Source of the DNA: Pyrocephalus nanus
Lineage: Eukaryota; Chordata; Aves; Passeriformes; Tyrannidae
Reading direction: 5' to 3'
Length of the DNA: 64,000 nt
Assembly (NCBI GenBank): GCA_038380795.1
Contig: CM076261.1
Coordinates: 6,826,556-6,890,555, forward strand
Within the stretch, counting starts at the first letter, position 1, and each line of letters opens with the position of its first letter. Both the position numbers and the translations under genes were made by a program. Of this stretch, positions 26,126 to 39,298 are shown piece by piece. Below the pieces are notes generated by a model. The model had not been told where the DNA came from. It did not search any database and saw only the letters and a program-made list of their open reading frames with translations.

Positions 26126-27732
26126 CATATGCACATGGACAACTGGGCACAGACACGAGCCCCAGGGCCCTGTAACCTCCCTGCTTTCAAGGCTCTGGTT
26201 CTTGAGACTCACCTCTTTTGGAGATAACAGTTTTAGGCAATATTCTTGTTTGATGCATGTATTTCACAACACTCAGACTACAAACTAGAGACGGAGGAAT
26301 ATTTTGTATATTCTCTAACTGCCTTTTATTAGCTTTGGCTGCAGTTAGGGATAATTATATGAGATTTCTCAGGACATGTAATTTCCAGCTGCCTCAGAAC
26401 AGACTGACCTGCTCATACTGCAGATGGATAAAGCTCTTTAAACTCTCAGTGAGCATGCCTGGAAGCATAGAAGCATGAGGCTGAGAAGAATTCATACTGT
26501 GTGTTGTCTCTGCATCTCATAATCAAAACTTCTCTTTCACCAATCTATTCGTTTTCCTTGCTTTACAAGGACACTTACTTGTTTTATCTATTTAAGAGTG
26601 CAGTTATGTCCCCATCCTGATGATGTTGCTATTGCTGTCAAAATATAAATAGCGTCCACTTTATAAATGCCATTATTTCAGTCCTTTCTTTGATTACCTA
26701 TAAATAGCTAGCAATTCTTAAAGGTCAATTAATATTCAGAATTTCTTGTCTTAATTACAGAGATGAATTTTGAAATGGCATTGTTCATCACCCCGTTACA
26801 TACTGTGTCACACTCCATCATTTACCTTGCAGGGAGTGATTTATTGTTCCTTTCTGATCTACCTGTACTTTATAAATAAGAAGCCCCTTTTGTGGTTCAC
26901 AGAGTATCTGAAAAGTGTATACTTATATATTCAGCCCGACACCTGAGCTGTAAAAACCAGAGAACTTCCCATTCTTTAGAAATCTTATATTACTATTTGC
27001 AGTATGATCACTGTCTGAAAACACTGTTGAAAACAGAAGCATATCAGTCTGAAGAATGACAAATGAACATAAAGATACACAAAAGTGGCGTAGATCTGTG
27101 GGGTTTTTGTCTGAGAGCATCTGCAATTACTAAACCTATAGTCACCTAGAATTGTTTATGGTCACCTGGTCCCTGTAAGTATGGAAAAATTGGAGAAAAT
27201 TGGAGTTGCTTTGTGATAAACTCCATTAAAGTCCTTTCTCAGTGAAATCCTAGATAAGAATCTGCTGCCTTGGAAGGACTTATTGATTACTACTGTCCTT
27301 TGAATTGCTTCTGTATTTTTTGACTTGGAAGATTGTACCCTTGTGAAGTGCCTTCTGAGCAGCAGGGAATCCACCAAGTCTACCCTCTGCATTACTTCGT
27401 GGTAAAGCGCCCTAATGTAGGAGGTAAAGAGATCCACAAGTACTGTTAAATCCAACAGATGGAATGACAGTGTTTGGTATTATTGCTTCCACTAATCCAG
27501 TCGAGTCTCCACTTAGATGTTTTATGTTCACTGATACTGACATCCCAAGTGGATGACAGTATTTAGTCATAAAATGCTCACATAAATAATTCAGTTGAAT
27601 TAGGCATGGTTCACACTGTAACTACATAAAGTCAATTGCAGCCTTTTCCATGTGCAGTAAAATCCAACCCATGACGGAGAATACCTCATCTTCCCAAAAA
27701 TGTGAATTTAATTCAATAAGCCTGATTTGTCT

Positions 27733-27780
27733 AAAAAAAACAAAAAAACAAACAAAAAAAAATCCCACACAAAAAACCCC
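27733..27780. repeat. A-rich (CAAA)n low-complexity tract
   Basis: Runs of seven to nine A separated by single C, followed by ATCCCACAC and another A run. Simple repeat. Confidence 0.8.
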
Positions 27781-29916
27781 AAGAACTATGTTTTCAGCAC
27801 TTGAAATTTTACAGACCATTTCTTGTTAGACTGCATAAAACAAGTCCATGACCCAAAACTGAATATTAGCATTTAATTGGCTATTTTTCCTCTAATATTT
27901 GCTGTTATGCACTTTTTTTTCCCCTCCCTCTTTCAAAGCCCTAGGTACCAAAATGGGAGAGATTTGAGATAAGAAGTTTTTTCATGCAATTGATCAGTAC
28001 AGTTTCCTGAGCCTCAGGAGTGCCTCAGTGTCACAAGGCATCAGCAGCCTAGCAACTACACACATTTTCTGGTGCCTCACTCTGGACTGGCAGTGTATCC
28101 AGTTGCTCCTCAACATTCCACATAATTAGAACATTTTTTCTCTGGATGTCTTTAATGAGCAGAATGTCACCCTATAATCTTTACCTGAGTACCATTAAAA
28201 GTGTTTTAAAAGAAACGCTTGATGACACATAGCTCTCATTTGTACATCCTGCTTTCTGTTTTCACTAAGTAGCCAACTAGGTCTTTGTTCCTTGGTCTGC
28301 TACATACTGCATGAGATAAGCATTCTTCACAACCATTTTGGTGGGGGTTTATTGATCAGTAAGATCAAAACATTATTTATGATTGTGTAACCATTTTACA
28401 GAGAAAATCGTAAACAAAAATAAACTAAAAGGAGACATAGAGAAGAACATACCTGTCGAAAGCAGCTACTGCTACAAATATCTATTTTTAAGCATCTGTC
28501 TCACTTTTCTCACTTATTCACTGTATATAGAGACAAGTTACACTGAAATACACTACTGTAAGAGTAGTTACTCCTTTTAAGCAGTGACATTTTATATATT
28601 GTATAACATAATGTGATCCTTTCGATACAAAACGCAAAGGAGGACAGGAAACAAAGTTAAAAGTGACACAAATATTTATATAAAGATTGTTTGAACAGGA
28701 AAATTGGAATGCACAGCAAATACCCAATAATGGGTTTTGTCTCATTATTTCAGTCCCATACTCATTACTCTGTCTATTTTCATGAGAAGGGAAAAACATC
28801 CTGTGTAGAAAAACCTGTTACATGGAAGCAAACTGAATTTCTATGTTTTAACCAGTGGACAACTATAGATGCATATGAAAACAGCAGTGTCATGTTCTGC
28901 TTAGAAAACCTCTTTAGAGGTATGATAAGTGGATGGAAGTTGATATGACAGAGCTTCATTTCTGCTCAAACCATCTTTATGAAAACCTAATATACATTAA
29001 ACAAAATGATAGATACGAAATGTCTTTCTTAATATCAAATCTTGATTAAATCATAAGAGAAGATACCTTAGCTGTCTATTTAATACTCCTGACTCTGTAG
29101 TCAGTGAAAGCAATATGTGTAACCAGGTTTGGATTCCATACAATATACAGCCAGATATTATCTTGTTTTGATGTGTTTATAGACAACTAAACTCTGAGAG
29201 AGGTAGTTTTAGGCATGTCTTGAACCTTTGAGTCTTTAAATGATGTTAGGAAAACATTTTCAAGTACAAACATATTCATACTATGGTTATGGTTGCACTG
29301 TTAAACTTCTATACACTATACTGACACGTTGTCATTTTGTTTGCTCTCTTTGAAGTTTCCCAAGATTATAGTTTAGGTGAGTAATAAGATGGCAAAAATA
29401 AGCCAAAGTGGCAAAACCTTCTGTGTGAGTTACAACGCTAAGTCTAGAATAATTTCTGTTTTAAACAAAATGGGAAGGGAAAATGAATGTCTTGTATTCA
29501 TAACGAATAATAACTTTTTCAGATTTTTGTTGCAGTTGAAAAACAGCTTTGTTAGTCCAATGAAATGGTAGTAAGGATTATAAACTAATCCTTTTTGATG
29601 AAAATGAGAAACATGAAATAGCGTAATCCTTTCAGTTAGACATAATAGCTGCCAAATGCACAATGTTAAGAAACTAAGGAGAAAGGAGGAACTCTCAGCT
29701 TGTCCCCTTTATGAGCACAGGGCAGAGGCAGACAGCTACAGGCTCAGTGGAGTAGTTCTTTGGAGTGTTTAATGAACTGAGAAATTAGTTTTCTTACTTT
29801 AGAGTACTCACTTTAAAGAACACCTGAATGTCTCTGATCATTTTTACTGCATCTGGATCAATCAGTGTTGCAGTAAAACATTTATATTTGAAGCAAAACA
29901 TTTATGCAGAATGACT

Positions 29917-29961
29917 AATCTGAACAGTCTGAATAATCTGAATAATCTGAATAATCTGAAC
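29917..29961. repeat. 9-bp minisatellite, five units
   Basis: Five contiguous copies of AATCTGAAT. The first and last end in C, and the second starts AG. The array is 45 bp long. Just upstream, an 11-bp AAAACATTTAT is also present twice. Confidence 0.9.
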
Positions 29962-32900
29962 TATATTTCAAGTGCTACCACCTGTAAACCAGTATTGCAG
30001 AGAGGGAAGTCTCCTGCAGCACAGTGTGGCTTTAGAGAATAGATTTAGGACAATGCCAAGAGCACAGTATGAATATCTACAATACTTACCCTAGAACATA
30101 ACTTCTGACATATTAAAAGAAGATTGCCTCATCATATGTTTTAATCTGAAGGCAACCAGATTGCTTCACTGGCAGGATTCCTCAGAGATTTACTGTCCTA
30201 CAGCACCAGCTGACATGGTGCTAATTCAACATCCCCTCTTCCCCAGCTTTTAGTGCTACCCTACATCTGGGTTTGGGTTTGGTTTTTTGGAAGTGTTTTT
30301 GGGGGGGAGGGGGGTAGTTGTTTCTGTGTTGTTCATCCTCTTCCTTTCAATATTCTGCATCAGATTAATTTCACTGGTTTTCATGAGAATAATCTCAGAT
30401 AACTGTGAGTTTGTATATATGGATAAGAAAGCTATGGGTGAGCTACTCCCCCATTCTCCTTTCTGAGTCAGTGGAGAAGAACAGGCTAGTTTACAGTCTG
30501 AATATGTCTACCTGGCCTGGTTTTGATGTCTGTATTAGAATGGGATCCAGGGGTAAGCTATATAAATCATTCATATGTAGATGTGCACACTGTAGATAAA
30601 CATTTTTGATCAGAATTGCACTTTTGAGTGCTTTGGTAACAGAAAGAAAAGTCATACTGCATATCTAATGTAGTATTAAAATTTCAGATTTGGTAGGAAG
30701 TTGGGAAACACAATCACACTTCTGAGGTCAGTTTAATTTTTAGGGCTTCATCTTACACCACCTAGTCAACAGTAAATTTTTTTGGCAGAATGAGGTCTTG
30801 CATGCACCCTGGGATTAAAATCTCTTTAGTTAATGAGGTATTTGGTGGACATGAAGGAAGTTTCTGTAGAGATCTCTAGGTAAATGATTTAAGTCGCTTA
30901 TATGGTCAAGGTTTTTATGCCAGTAGAACTTCCGTTCCTATTCAGTTCGTACAAGCTGAAGCAGAGTTCACTCGCTCCATTTGGTTGTGTTACAAAAACT
31001 GGAAATTCCTGTTGTGAACAGCACCTTGCTCTGGTGGTAACTAAATAGGGTGCCATGGGCCCCATCTACTGTTTCTGAATCAGGAAAAAATAACACAGTG
31101 TCAAAATGAAGCAACAAAATAAATGCCTGAAAGGAAAAGAAAGAATAGACGTATCTGCTGCCATTCAGTTGGCTGGCAAAGTAAATTTACTGCTCAAATC
31201 TGTTTGCAAGCATTTCACCATGTCCACTACTGGCATGAACAGCATTCTGCCTTTCCTTTGTTGTGTGCTCGTACTGAAAGGTGTACTGAGACAGACAGTA
31301 TGCTGAGAGACTGAGGTGCATGGTTGGGGGGGATACTGCTGTGGGCACCATATGCACACATCCTTGGGAGACGTACAGAGAGGGGCAGCTCACTGGGAAC
31401 TGCAGGGTCCTTTTTCTCCTACAAGTAGTTTTGTGTTCACTGACACCTCTTTTTTAGGGTTTCTTTGAAAGCTGAACCTGAGTGTACAGGTCAGTTAGGA
31501 CTGATCAGGCAAAACACTCAAATTCATCAGTCCTGTTATATTTACCTGTGCCTGGTAACTGTAGAGGAAGTGTTTAGCAGAGCTGCAGCTACAACCAGCT
31601 TTCAGACTGTTAGCCAAATCACTCATCTGAAAAAAACCCCAACAACAAACCTCAGCTACTTTTCATTTGGAGGAAGTGGAAAACTTAGCCCAAGTTCATT
31701 ATTTGATGTTTCTTGCTAGAATACTTTCTTTTTATTTGTGGAAAAAGAAAAAAAGGATCATCATTGCCTTAAAATTATTTTTACCAAATGAACAGTTTCT
31801 TCTGTCCCCTCACCTTTGCTTTGCAGATATTTATCCTGTAGCACATGCCTGCACAACTAACAGAAATGAAATTTAGACTCATTATCTTCTGAAGTGGAAA
31901 TAACTCACTGTAGCAGCACTAATCTAAATGAACACCATGGGGCAAACAGCAGTGAATCAGCAGACCTTTTGCTGCAGCAATTTTTTCTTTTTAAGGATAA
32001 TTCTGTTTTCAGGATGAAAGTGCAAGAATTTGTTCAGACAGCACACTGTAAGCCACTTAGATTCTCAAAATCACATTAGGAAACTCGAAACAGATACCAT
32101 GTATTCACAAACCTTCCCCAAATGACTCCACATTTATAAGCACCAGGACAGTGGCAAGCACACATAAAGCAGTTTGTTGAATTTAACATTTATTGCTGCC
32201 ACCTACATTGGATCTAAATTGCTTGAGTAATTTAAGTTACATTAATAGCACACAGAAAAAAATCCATTTAATACTAGGGAAAGTAGAAATATACTTTCTC
32301 TCTAGCCACATGATCTGGTTTTGTCCTAACATCAGAGTGGATTCTCCAGTTGTCCAAGACTGTATCCCTGACCACCGTGGACAAAGCTTGAGATTATGGG
32401 GGTTATTAAATATATAAAGGTTAAATAAGTATTCTTGCATTGAAATAATAAAACTGTATTGGTGAACACTTCTTAAGAAACTTGTTTAATATTTGAAAGA
32501 ATAAAATGACTTAAATCGGAAAATATTTAGACAAATTCTGCCATATGGCACATGGAATTAATTTATCAGTATTAGGAAAATTATATTGGCTAATATCACG
32601 GAGAGTAAAGACTATACTTTCATTATATCCATATATGTTCGTAAATTTTTCATCCTTCCATTTCTTTGCACAAAAGGACTGGGAGGTTGGGCCTCTATGC
32701 TACAAAAGAGGGAACATTCTCCTTTGACTCTGTTAAAGCGTAACAAGTCTATGGGCCTGCTCTGTTGAAAATTATGCTAAATTTTAACCCTGCATTATAA
32801 ACTGTCGATGAACTGAATTCAACAGATGTAGGTGACCCTGACTAAAGACACTTTATTGAATTCTCTGTATAATGAGAGGATGAAATGCTTCCAAGATAAA

Positions 32901-34257
32901 ACTCTCAAGCAAATTTTGATCCCAGAGACAGAAATAAAACATTTGTCATGATCTTCAGTGCTTTTTCTCTACTCAGAGCATTGTTATTTAATATTTAAAA
33001 GCAACCATGAGCATAAAGGTTTACACAGAGAACAAAAAGCTCATTCTTGATGGCAAGAACATGAAGTCTTGTTGTATAAATAAGAGCAAATGATGAAACA
33101 CCAGAAAAATTTTGGAGCAATGAGGAAGAAGGCATTGAATCAGATTGGTTCTTTCACACTATAACATGGTCCTTTTTTCAGTTGTATAAACAGGGAATGA
33201 TTAGTTGCCTGCTGACTGTGGGGTAGAGGTGGCATTGCACTGTCTACTGTGAGTTGATTCTTCATCACGGTTTTTAATTTTATGAAATTCAAGAAGCAAC
33301 ATTCAGAATATTTGCTGATTTATGGCACCAGTATTAATCCTGTCAACCTCACAAAGTCTGATTAATTTAACAGAGATTATATGAGTGTGTTAGAACTGTA
33401 AATATAATATAGCAGGTAGGCAAATATTTTTCTAGATGTATTCTAAAACTGTATTCTAAAGCATTTTAAAACTGTTTTTCTGAAAATTTTACTCCAAATA
33501 CAAGAGGTTAATTTTAGAAAGTTGTTGTTATTAACATATTCTTCTTGTCTTATTAAAATCAGAAATTAAGTTCCTCTCAATTTTATTTGTTTTCATACTA
33601 CCTCTGTTTATTGCTTTACCTGTAACACTGTAGTGACATTGTTAGGAAGGAATTCTAATTGCTTTGGATTGTGCTTTTAATTGCTTTGTTTAAGCCTCTT
33701 GCATTGTTTTGTGGAAAATATCAGATGTCTTTCCCAAAGACCATTTAGGAAAGAGTCAGTCCCACTGTTTTCATCAACACCCTTGAGCCTTTCCAAATTC
33801 AGATCAAAATCTAACGCTCCAAAGCAGGCTTTGAGAGTATAGAGAAATATGAGATGACAGTACCCTGGCCACAGCTCTTGGAGAGCTGAACCTCGTGTGT
33901 CAGTAGGCTTAACAGGGATATGTGGTTTCCACAATTATAACTTGTTTTAAAGATTATTTTATGATGGTATTAACCCCTGCTGGGAGAACATTTCTGTTCC
34001 TGTACTAATCTGTTAAAATTTAATTTTGTTTATATTGGCAGTGTAACAGCCAGTTTTAAACCACCATGTACAGTTTCAAAAGTACACAATGTTTGCAACT
34101 GAAAAAAATATACTTTAACTGATTTCAAACTCTCAGCACTAAGACCAAATCACACTGTCATCATTTCTATACACATGACAAAAATTCAGCCTACAGTTCC
34201 AAAAACTTACTCTTTATTTCAGTAGGAGCTGCATATATGAATCTGGAGGTGGACTGT

Positions 34258-34341
34258 GTTTGACAAGGGCTTGGCTGGTGTTAGGAGCTGGACTTCTATC
34301 ATCCTTGTGGATCCCTTCCAATTCAGGATATTCTATGATAA
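34258..34341 (+). mobile_element. CR1 LINE 3' end fragment
   Basis: A GGAGCTGGACTTCTATCATC segment is followed by CTTGTGGATCCCTTCCAATT and CAGGATATTCTATGAT. This matches the CR1 subfamily whose end reads 'gggtcccttccaactcaggatattctatgat'. It is in forward orientation and 5'-truncated. It belongs to a different CR1 3'-end type from the one at 12330, which ends in 'ccaacccaaa'. Confidence 0.9.
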
Positions 34342-35598
34342 TAGGAGCCTTTATTGCTCCTCTGGACATTAAATTGGACAATTCAGTATTGCTTCTATAT
34401 CAGTATTAAGTTTTGGTCAACATATTCATGTGTGTTAGTCCAGGCCTCCATCTTTATGATTTCTAATGCAGTCTGGGGGCCCTGGCCCTGCAGCTGCTCA
34501 GCCCTTAGCTTCTCAGTGTTCTCCAGGGGGGGACCAGCAGGACTGGGGCAAGTTTGGATCCTGATGGAGGAGGATGCTAATTTAAATCCCTTGGAAACAA
34601 ACCTTACTCACAGAAGAGGCTTAGTATAGTTGAACACATGGAGTAGGACACAGGGAGGACTGTACAGCTGAGAATACCTGAGACATGTCCTAGTGTGGGA
34701 GGAAGGTTGTTAAGAGTGGTCTGAACTGGGTTCTTCCCAGCTTGCAGCTAGTGACTGGATCCTTCATGGCTGCAGCAGCTTGTGAAAGGACTAAACATCT
34801 GCAGAGTCACCCTGCAGCCAGAGGTAACTGTAAGGATAAAGCCCAGCTGTGAGCAGGAGGCAGATTTCCCTCCAGGAGGTGCATAAAGTGCAAGCTGGCT
34901 GAATTGCGGTTGCTCTGGAAACCATCCTTTGAGTATCTTTACTCTAGTAAGTGTAATTTCTCAATCATAACATTACATTAATAATGTTCTGGGTTTTAAT
35001 ATCCCCTTTTAGAGCCAAAAGATAAAGGGAAAAGCAGAAGTATAGCTCATTGCAGATCCAAATGAGTGAACATACCTTTACCTGAATATGTGGTATCGTA
35101 ATAATATTAATAAGCACTGCACTAACCTATATTTGAAGGACTAATTAAAATAATTGCAAATGCACATATTTGAAGGTATGGGTGTCTAACCAGATTTTTT
35201 AAAATGTCTTCTGTTTTGCCTTGGGGTTAAGATCCATACAAAAACCACTCACAGGCCTTGAAAAACAGTCACAGTGAAATGGTGTAATGATAGGATATTT
35301 TAAGGGACACTTCCAAATCCTCTTTAGGAAAAAATATATGTTCATAAAATAAACTATTTAAAAGGACATAAATGCATAGATATTGTTTTTAAATTCATTC
35401 AGGGCTTCCTTTTTTATTCCTATAAGAAAAAAGAGCTATCTCCTTCTGTATGTATTGTAGCTTTCAGAGTGTTTTGCTGTTTGAAGTAACCCTTCTTGTA
35501 CGCAAAATGAGGCTGGTGGGTTGTCCTTTTTACCACACAAAAGGAAACAGCAATAGCATAAAAATGACAAAACAATAATCATGAAAAGCTGCATGAGA

Positions 35599-35614
35599 TT
35601 TTTTTTTTTTTTTT
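35599..35614. repeat. Poly(T) tract
   Basis: Sixteen uninterrupted T. About 205 bp downstream lies a long A run, so the two could pair. Confidence 0.9.
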
Positions 35615-35795
35615 ACAGTTGTTAGAGGGAATAAAGCTTTTGTTGGAAGTAAAAAAGGAAATATTCAGAGGGGATAAATATCCATGGAAACATCTGTCCC
35701 TGATGTGAAGGGAGGCAGAAGGCAAAGACACCAGACATGTACAATTGGATAAATTCCTTTGTTGGTTTTTAGGAGGGGTAATTTCTGGTTTTGCA

Positions 35796-35840
35796 AACAA
35801 AACAAAACAAAACCAAACCAAAAAAAAAAAAAAAAAAAAA
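35796..35840. repeat. (CAAAA)n and poly(A) tract
   Basis: CAAAA units pass into ACCAAACC and then an uninterrupted run of about 21 A. It may be a simple repeat or the tail of a retroposed sequence. Confidence 0.9.
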
Positions 35841-38107
35841 GGAGAGAGAATCTTAGACAAATGGTCTTTTGCAGGTGGAAAAGCTCATACTTTTGATGAC
35901 AGATTGAGTGGGTGACAGAGTAACTAAGGGAGTCCGAAACGCATTAAAATACTTAGTAAAGAGGAGACAACAGAGCAATCACCAAACCACAACATCTGAT
36001 CTCTCATAGATCCAAGCCATGTAAGGTTCAGCTCTACTTATAGCATTTTGATACCAAGGGCATAGATAGTAATCAGGGTGTTTTGGAGAGGCCCATGAAT
36101 TGATGAAATATGGTGGAATTGATGTTTGTGAATTTCAGTGATACACTTTTTTCTGACTAGGGTTTATGGATAGTGATTGCAGTTTATTCTATAAGGATAA
36201 GATTGGAGGAAAAGCAGTTATTGATTCAAACTCATGGGTCATTCAGAGTTATGTGGCCCAAATTATTCCTGTACACTACAGCTCTTCTAGTCAAAATTAG
36301 AGACAAGAGAGCTGTGGGCACCTATTCCAGATTACCAAATCTCAAGGCAGATGAGAACAGCACAAACCAGTTCTTGAACATCCATACCTAACATTTATGA
36401 CAAGAAACCTGTTCTTGTGGATAACAGCTTTCGTGTTGACCGAAGTCCTGACCATGATGCAATTTCAGGCTGGCCCAAAGGACCATGATGATCTCTGTTC
36501 ATTGACAAGCACCCCAGTCCTTATGCTTACTGCCCCCCTGCTCACATATGACATGTGCCATCTGATGTCCAAAACAGGGAGAATCCCAAAAGGAAACATT
36601 TAGTTTGTGCCATAAACTGGAGAAGCTGTCTGGTAACATATTTAATAGAGAGACATTTTAGTATGCTGAAGCTTTGCTACGCTTTTAACGTCCAGCTGTT
36701 TTATCTGAATATGTATGGAGTGATATCCTGAATGACACATTTGGATAGTGTGAAAAACATGCACTAACTGTTCTTTGTACTGGCCTTGCAATGCTGATGA
36801 GTCACATTTCTAGAGATTTCTCTCCCTCTCTCTGTTTTTTACTTTCACAGATGTGCTAGTGGTGATTTGAACAAGTGGGATTTTTCCATTCAGACACTTC
36901 AAACTGTGTTTAACAAAAAAAGCAAAGGGGAAGGCTGCTTTGGGTTTTCATAACACACTGCAGTGTGCTGGAAAATAGTCATTTCAAGGACAGGTAAACA
37001 TAAAGGAATAAAGCAATTCTGCTGACGCTTTGCTTCTGGTGACAGAAGTCTTGCTTTCCTGGTGTGCAGAAACCCAATATTTGGATTTTATTTTTTTTTT
37101 AAGAATTGAAATCTCAGACATTTTAAAGCAAAGATCTGACTCTGACATGTATAGATTTGTTTGGTGAAGTAAACCTTGCCATATACTCTCTAGACTGTAT
37201 GTAATAGTACAGCTCCATATAGATATGACTTTAGGTGATTCAGTTAAGACAAATTATCATATCAAATTACTATTTAGGAAGATATTAACTATTTTCATTG
37301 TTTAGAAAACAACTGTGTGGGTTTTTTGTCTTGGGGTTGGTTTGTCTCAGGAATCTAATATACAGCTATATAATCTTATCAGATCTTTGTGTTACTGGAT
37401 ATGTATCTCTAGCCTTTTTTGCTTGGATATTTGTATCCAATATATGACCTTGTCAACAGCTTCTTCTGTCTTGACCTCAGCATTGTGTCCCATCTAGGAG
37501 CTTTCAGCAAGATCGAGAGAATCTGAATCCTAATAAAAACTTTATGTCTTCGTAGCCATGAGCATACAGCAAAGTTTGCAGTGGCACGTGGCTATGTTTA
37601 AAGCTTAAGTGTTTGATAGACAGGCACTATATAGGATCTTCATCTTTATATCAGGACAAAAAATCAAATTTATTTGTATATACATAGGAAGTATCCTTCT
37701 TTAAATTCAACACTGAAATCTCTCTTCCCCCATTGCAGTTGTTAAAGTTCTTACGTCAAGACCCCACTGCTTCTGCTTTAGACACACTTGATGGGATTCA
37801 TTTAATCTACCTGTAATATCTTAAAATCTACACATTATGTCCTTGTTTCAGCTGGGGTAGTGTTAATTTTCTTCCTAGTATCTGGTACAGTGCTGTGTTT
37901 GGCATTTAGGATGAGAACAACGTTGATAACACACTGATTTTTTAGTTGTTGCAGAGCAGTACTTACACTCAATTGTGGTCTTTTCAGGTTCTCATGTGCT
38001 GCCAGTAAGAAGGCTGGAGAGGCTCAAGAAGTGGGAGGGGACAAGGCCTGGACAGCTGACCCCAACCGACCAAAGAGAAGTCCCATACCTTATGGCATCA
38101 TAGTCAG

Positions 38108-38116
38108 TATATAAAC
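38108..38116 (+). promoter_or_regulatory. LTR TATA box
   Basis: TATATAAAC about 270 bp into the LTR, just upstream of a G-rich stretch and the presumed R region. This is the standard position for the U3 core promoter in this family. Current activity is unknown. Confidence 0.6.
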
Positions 38117-38254
38117 TGGGGGGGAGAATCGGGCAGGGGGCTGCTGCTCAGGAACTGACTGGGCGTCATTTAGGGTGTGGTGAGCAATTGTTTTTCATTT
38201 GCATTACTTGTTTTACTTGGGTTTTATTTCTCTCTCTTTGTTATTTTCCTTTTC

Positions 38255-38260
38255 ATTAAA
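38255..38260 (+). promoter_or_regulatory. LTR polyadenylation signal variant
   Basis: ATTAAA, the commonest variant of AATAAA, lies downstream of the TATA box inside the LTR. It is plausibly the R-region signal. Confidence 0.4.
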
Positions 38261-38267
38261 TAATAGC

Positions 38268-38280
38268 AATAATAATAATA

Positions 38281-38313
<33 letters not shown>
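38268..38313. repeat. Inverted (AAT)n/(ATT)n microsatellite
   Basis: About five AAT units switch directly to about eleven ATT units, making a self-complementary trinucleotide tract inside the LTR. The AAT arm can pair with part of the ATT arm. Confidence 0.9.
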
Positions 38314-38436
38314 TCTTTTTATCAAACCATTAGTTTTCTTACTTTTATTTTTTCCAATTCTCTCAGCCATTTCACAGGGTGGAATGAGCGAGTATCTGTG
38401 TGTTACCTAGTTGCCAGCTGGGATTAAGCAACGACA

Positions 38437-39086
38437 ATTTAGATCTGCTCTAAATGTTTGTCTAAGCAAAACAGCATGAAAGTGCATGTTTCTTTCCATT
38501 TTCTATTACAAGACATGAGACACTTAGTTAAAATGTGTAACCTTTGATTTCTTGTTGCTAAATGGAGATAAATCCCAATCTCTATTTTCATACACTCTGT
38601 TTCCTGAGCAGCTGCTTGTTTTAGGTCACTTGTTTTACGTCACTTTGTGCACCATTTGTAATCTTCTGGCTCTTAATTATAGTCACAGAGCTTCAAGCTG
38701 CTCTGTGTAGTGGCATCTCAGGTGACAGAAGCAGTACTGCTACCTTAGGACAGTGTTGTATCCAAGCAGGTAGGGAGAAAGCTGTGTCCTGCTTCAGAGT
38801 GGTATCAAGGACATATTGCTTCTGATTTGGAAGAACACTATGTTGCCAGCATCTCTGAGCTCTATGCACTGGTCTACTTGGTGCAGATTGCATCTGTATG
38901 TGTCCAGCATCTGTGTTTTATTCTCCTGTCCCTTCAGTCCTAACAAATCTTGGCACAAAAGTCAACGGATACATACTGTCTCCAAAAAGGATCACATGCA
39001 ATCTCCAAAAAGTAACTTCACAGATCCTCATGCGGCATGTTGCCACTGATTCCTCAGGAGTTATTCCTGACTTACATTCTTGAAAA
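38437..39086. other. Non-coding DNA between LTR and CR1
   Basis: Several short overlapping open frames on both strands at 38690-39080 carry no recognisable domain. Nothing else is seen. Confidence 0.55.
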
Positions 39087-39268
39087 CATAACACTGGAAG
39101 AGGCTTTCCAGGGAAGCCATCACAGCACCAAGCCTGACAGAGTTCAAGAAGAATTTGGAAAATTCTCTTAGGCACATGGTGTGCTTCTTGGGCTGTCCTG
39201 CACAGGGCTAGGAGTTGGACTTCAATGATCCTAATGGGTCCCTTCCAGGTCAGCATATTCTATGATTC
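39087..39268 (+). mobile_element. CR1 LINE 3' end fragment
   Basis: About 180 bp of CR1 in forward orientation: a GAGGCTTTCCAGGGAAGCC-like start, then AGAGTTCAAGAAGAATTTGG, GGCACATGGTGTGCTTCTTG and GGGCTAGGAGTTGGACTTCA. It ends CTAATGGGTCCCTTCCAGGT and ATATTCTATGATTC. It is the same 3'-end type as the fragment at 34258 and preserves more of the 3' UTR. The minus-strand open frame over it (38918-39256) is a by-product. Confidence 0.92.
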
Positions 39269-39298
39269 CTTATGAAAGTAGATATCTGGTTTGTTGGT

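Larger units (their letters stand above)
26124..34257. other. Non-coding DNA, about 8 kb
   Basis: No gene recognised. It holds A-rich tracts near 27733-27780, a 9-bp tandem repeat at 29917-29961 and a G-rich run at 30301-30314. A stretch at about 26600-26900 has a MEF2-type CTATAAATAG box and looks enhancer-like. Open frames here are all short and unrelated to known proteins. Confidence 0.6.
34342..37837. other. Non-coding DNA with A/T tracts
   Basis: A moderately GC-richer patch at about 34470-34900 is followed by AT-rich sequence. A T run and an A run face each other at 35599-35614 and 35796-35840. No protein-coding region is recognised. Confidence 0.6.
37838..38436 (+). mobile_element. 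Avian ERV LTR, family B, complete solo LTR
   Basis: A complete 599-bp LTR with TG...CA ends and short inverted termini (TGTCCTTG at the start, ACGACA at the end). It begins with TTGTTTCAGCTGGGGTAGTG followed by TTAATTTTCTTCCTAGTATC, which I recognise as the start of a very common bird ERV LTR. It ends with CAGCTGGGATTAAGCAACGA. It has a TATA box at 38108-38116, an ATTAAA polyadenylation-type signal at 38255-38260 and a long trinucleotide microsatellite after it. No internal retroviral sequence adjoins either end, so it is a solo LTR left by recombination. The flanks (CATTA before, ATTTA after) do not form a clean target-site duplication. The exact database name is not claimed. Confidence 0.9.

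Noticed and set aside
26064..26288. Cys/Val-repeat protein
   Set aside because: Translation of the (TG)n microsatellite, not a gene.
30269..30314. Possible G-quadruplex or telomere-like sequence
   Set aside because: The G7-A-G6 run lacks four well-spaced G tracts, and the upstream GGG pairs are separated by long T-rich loops. There is no TTAGGG array.
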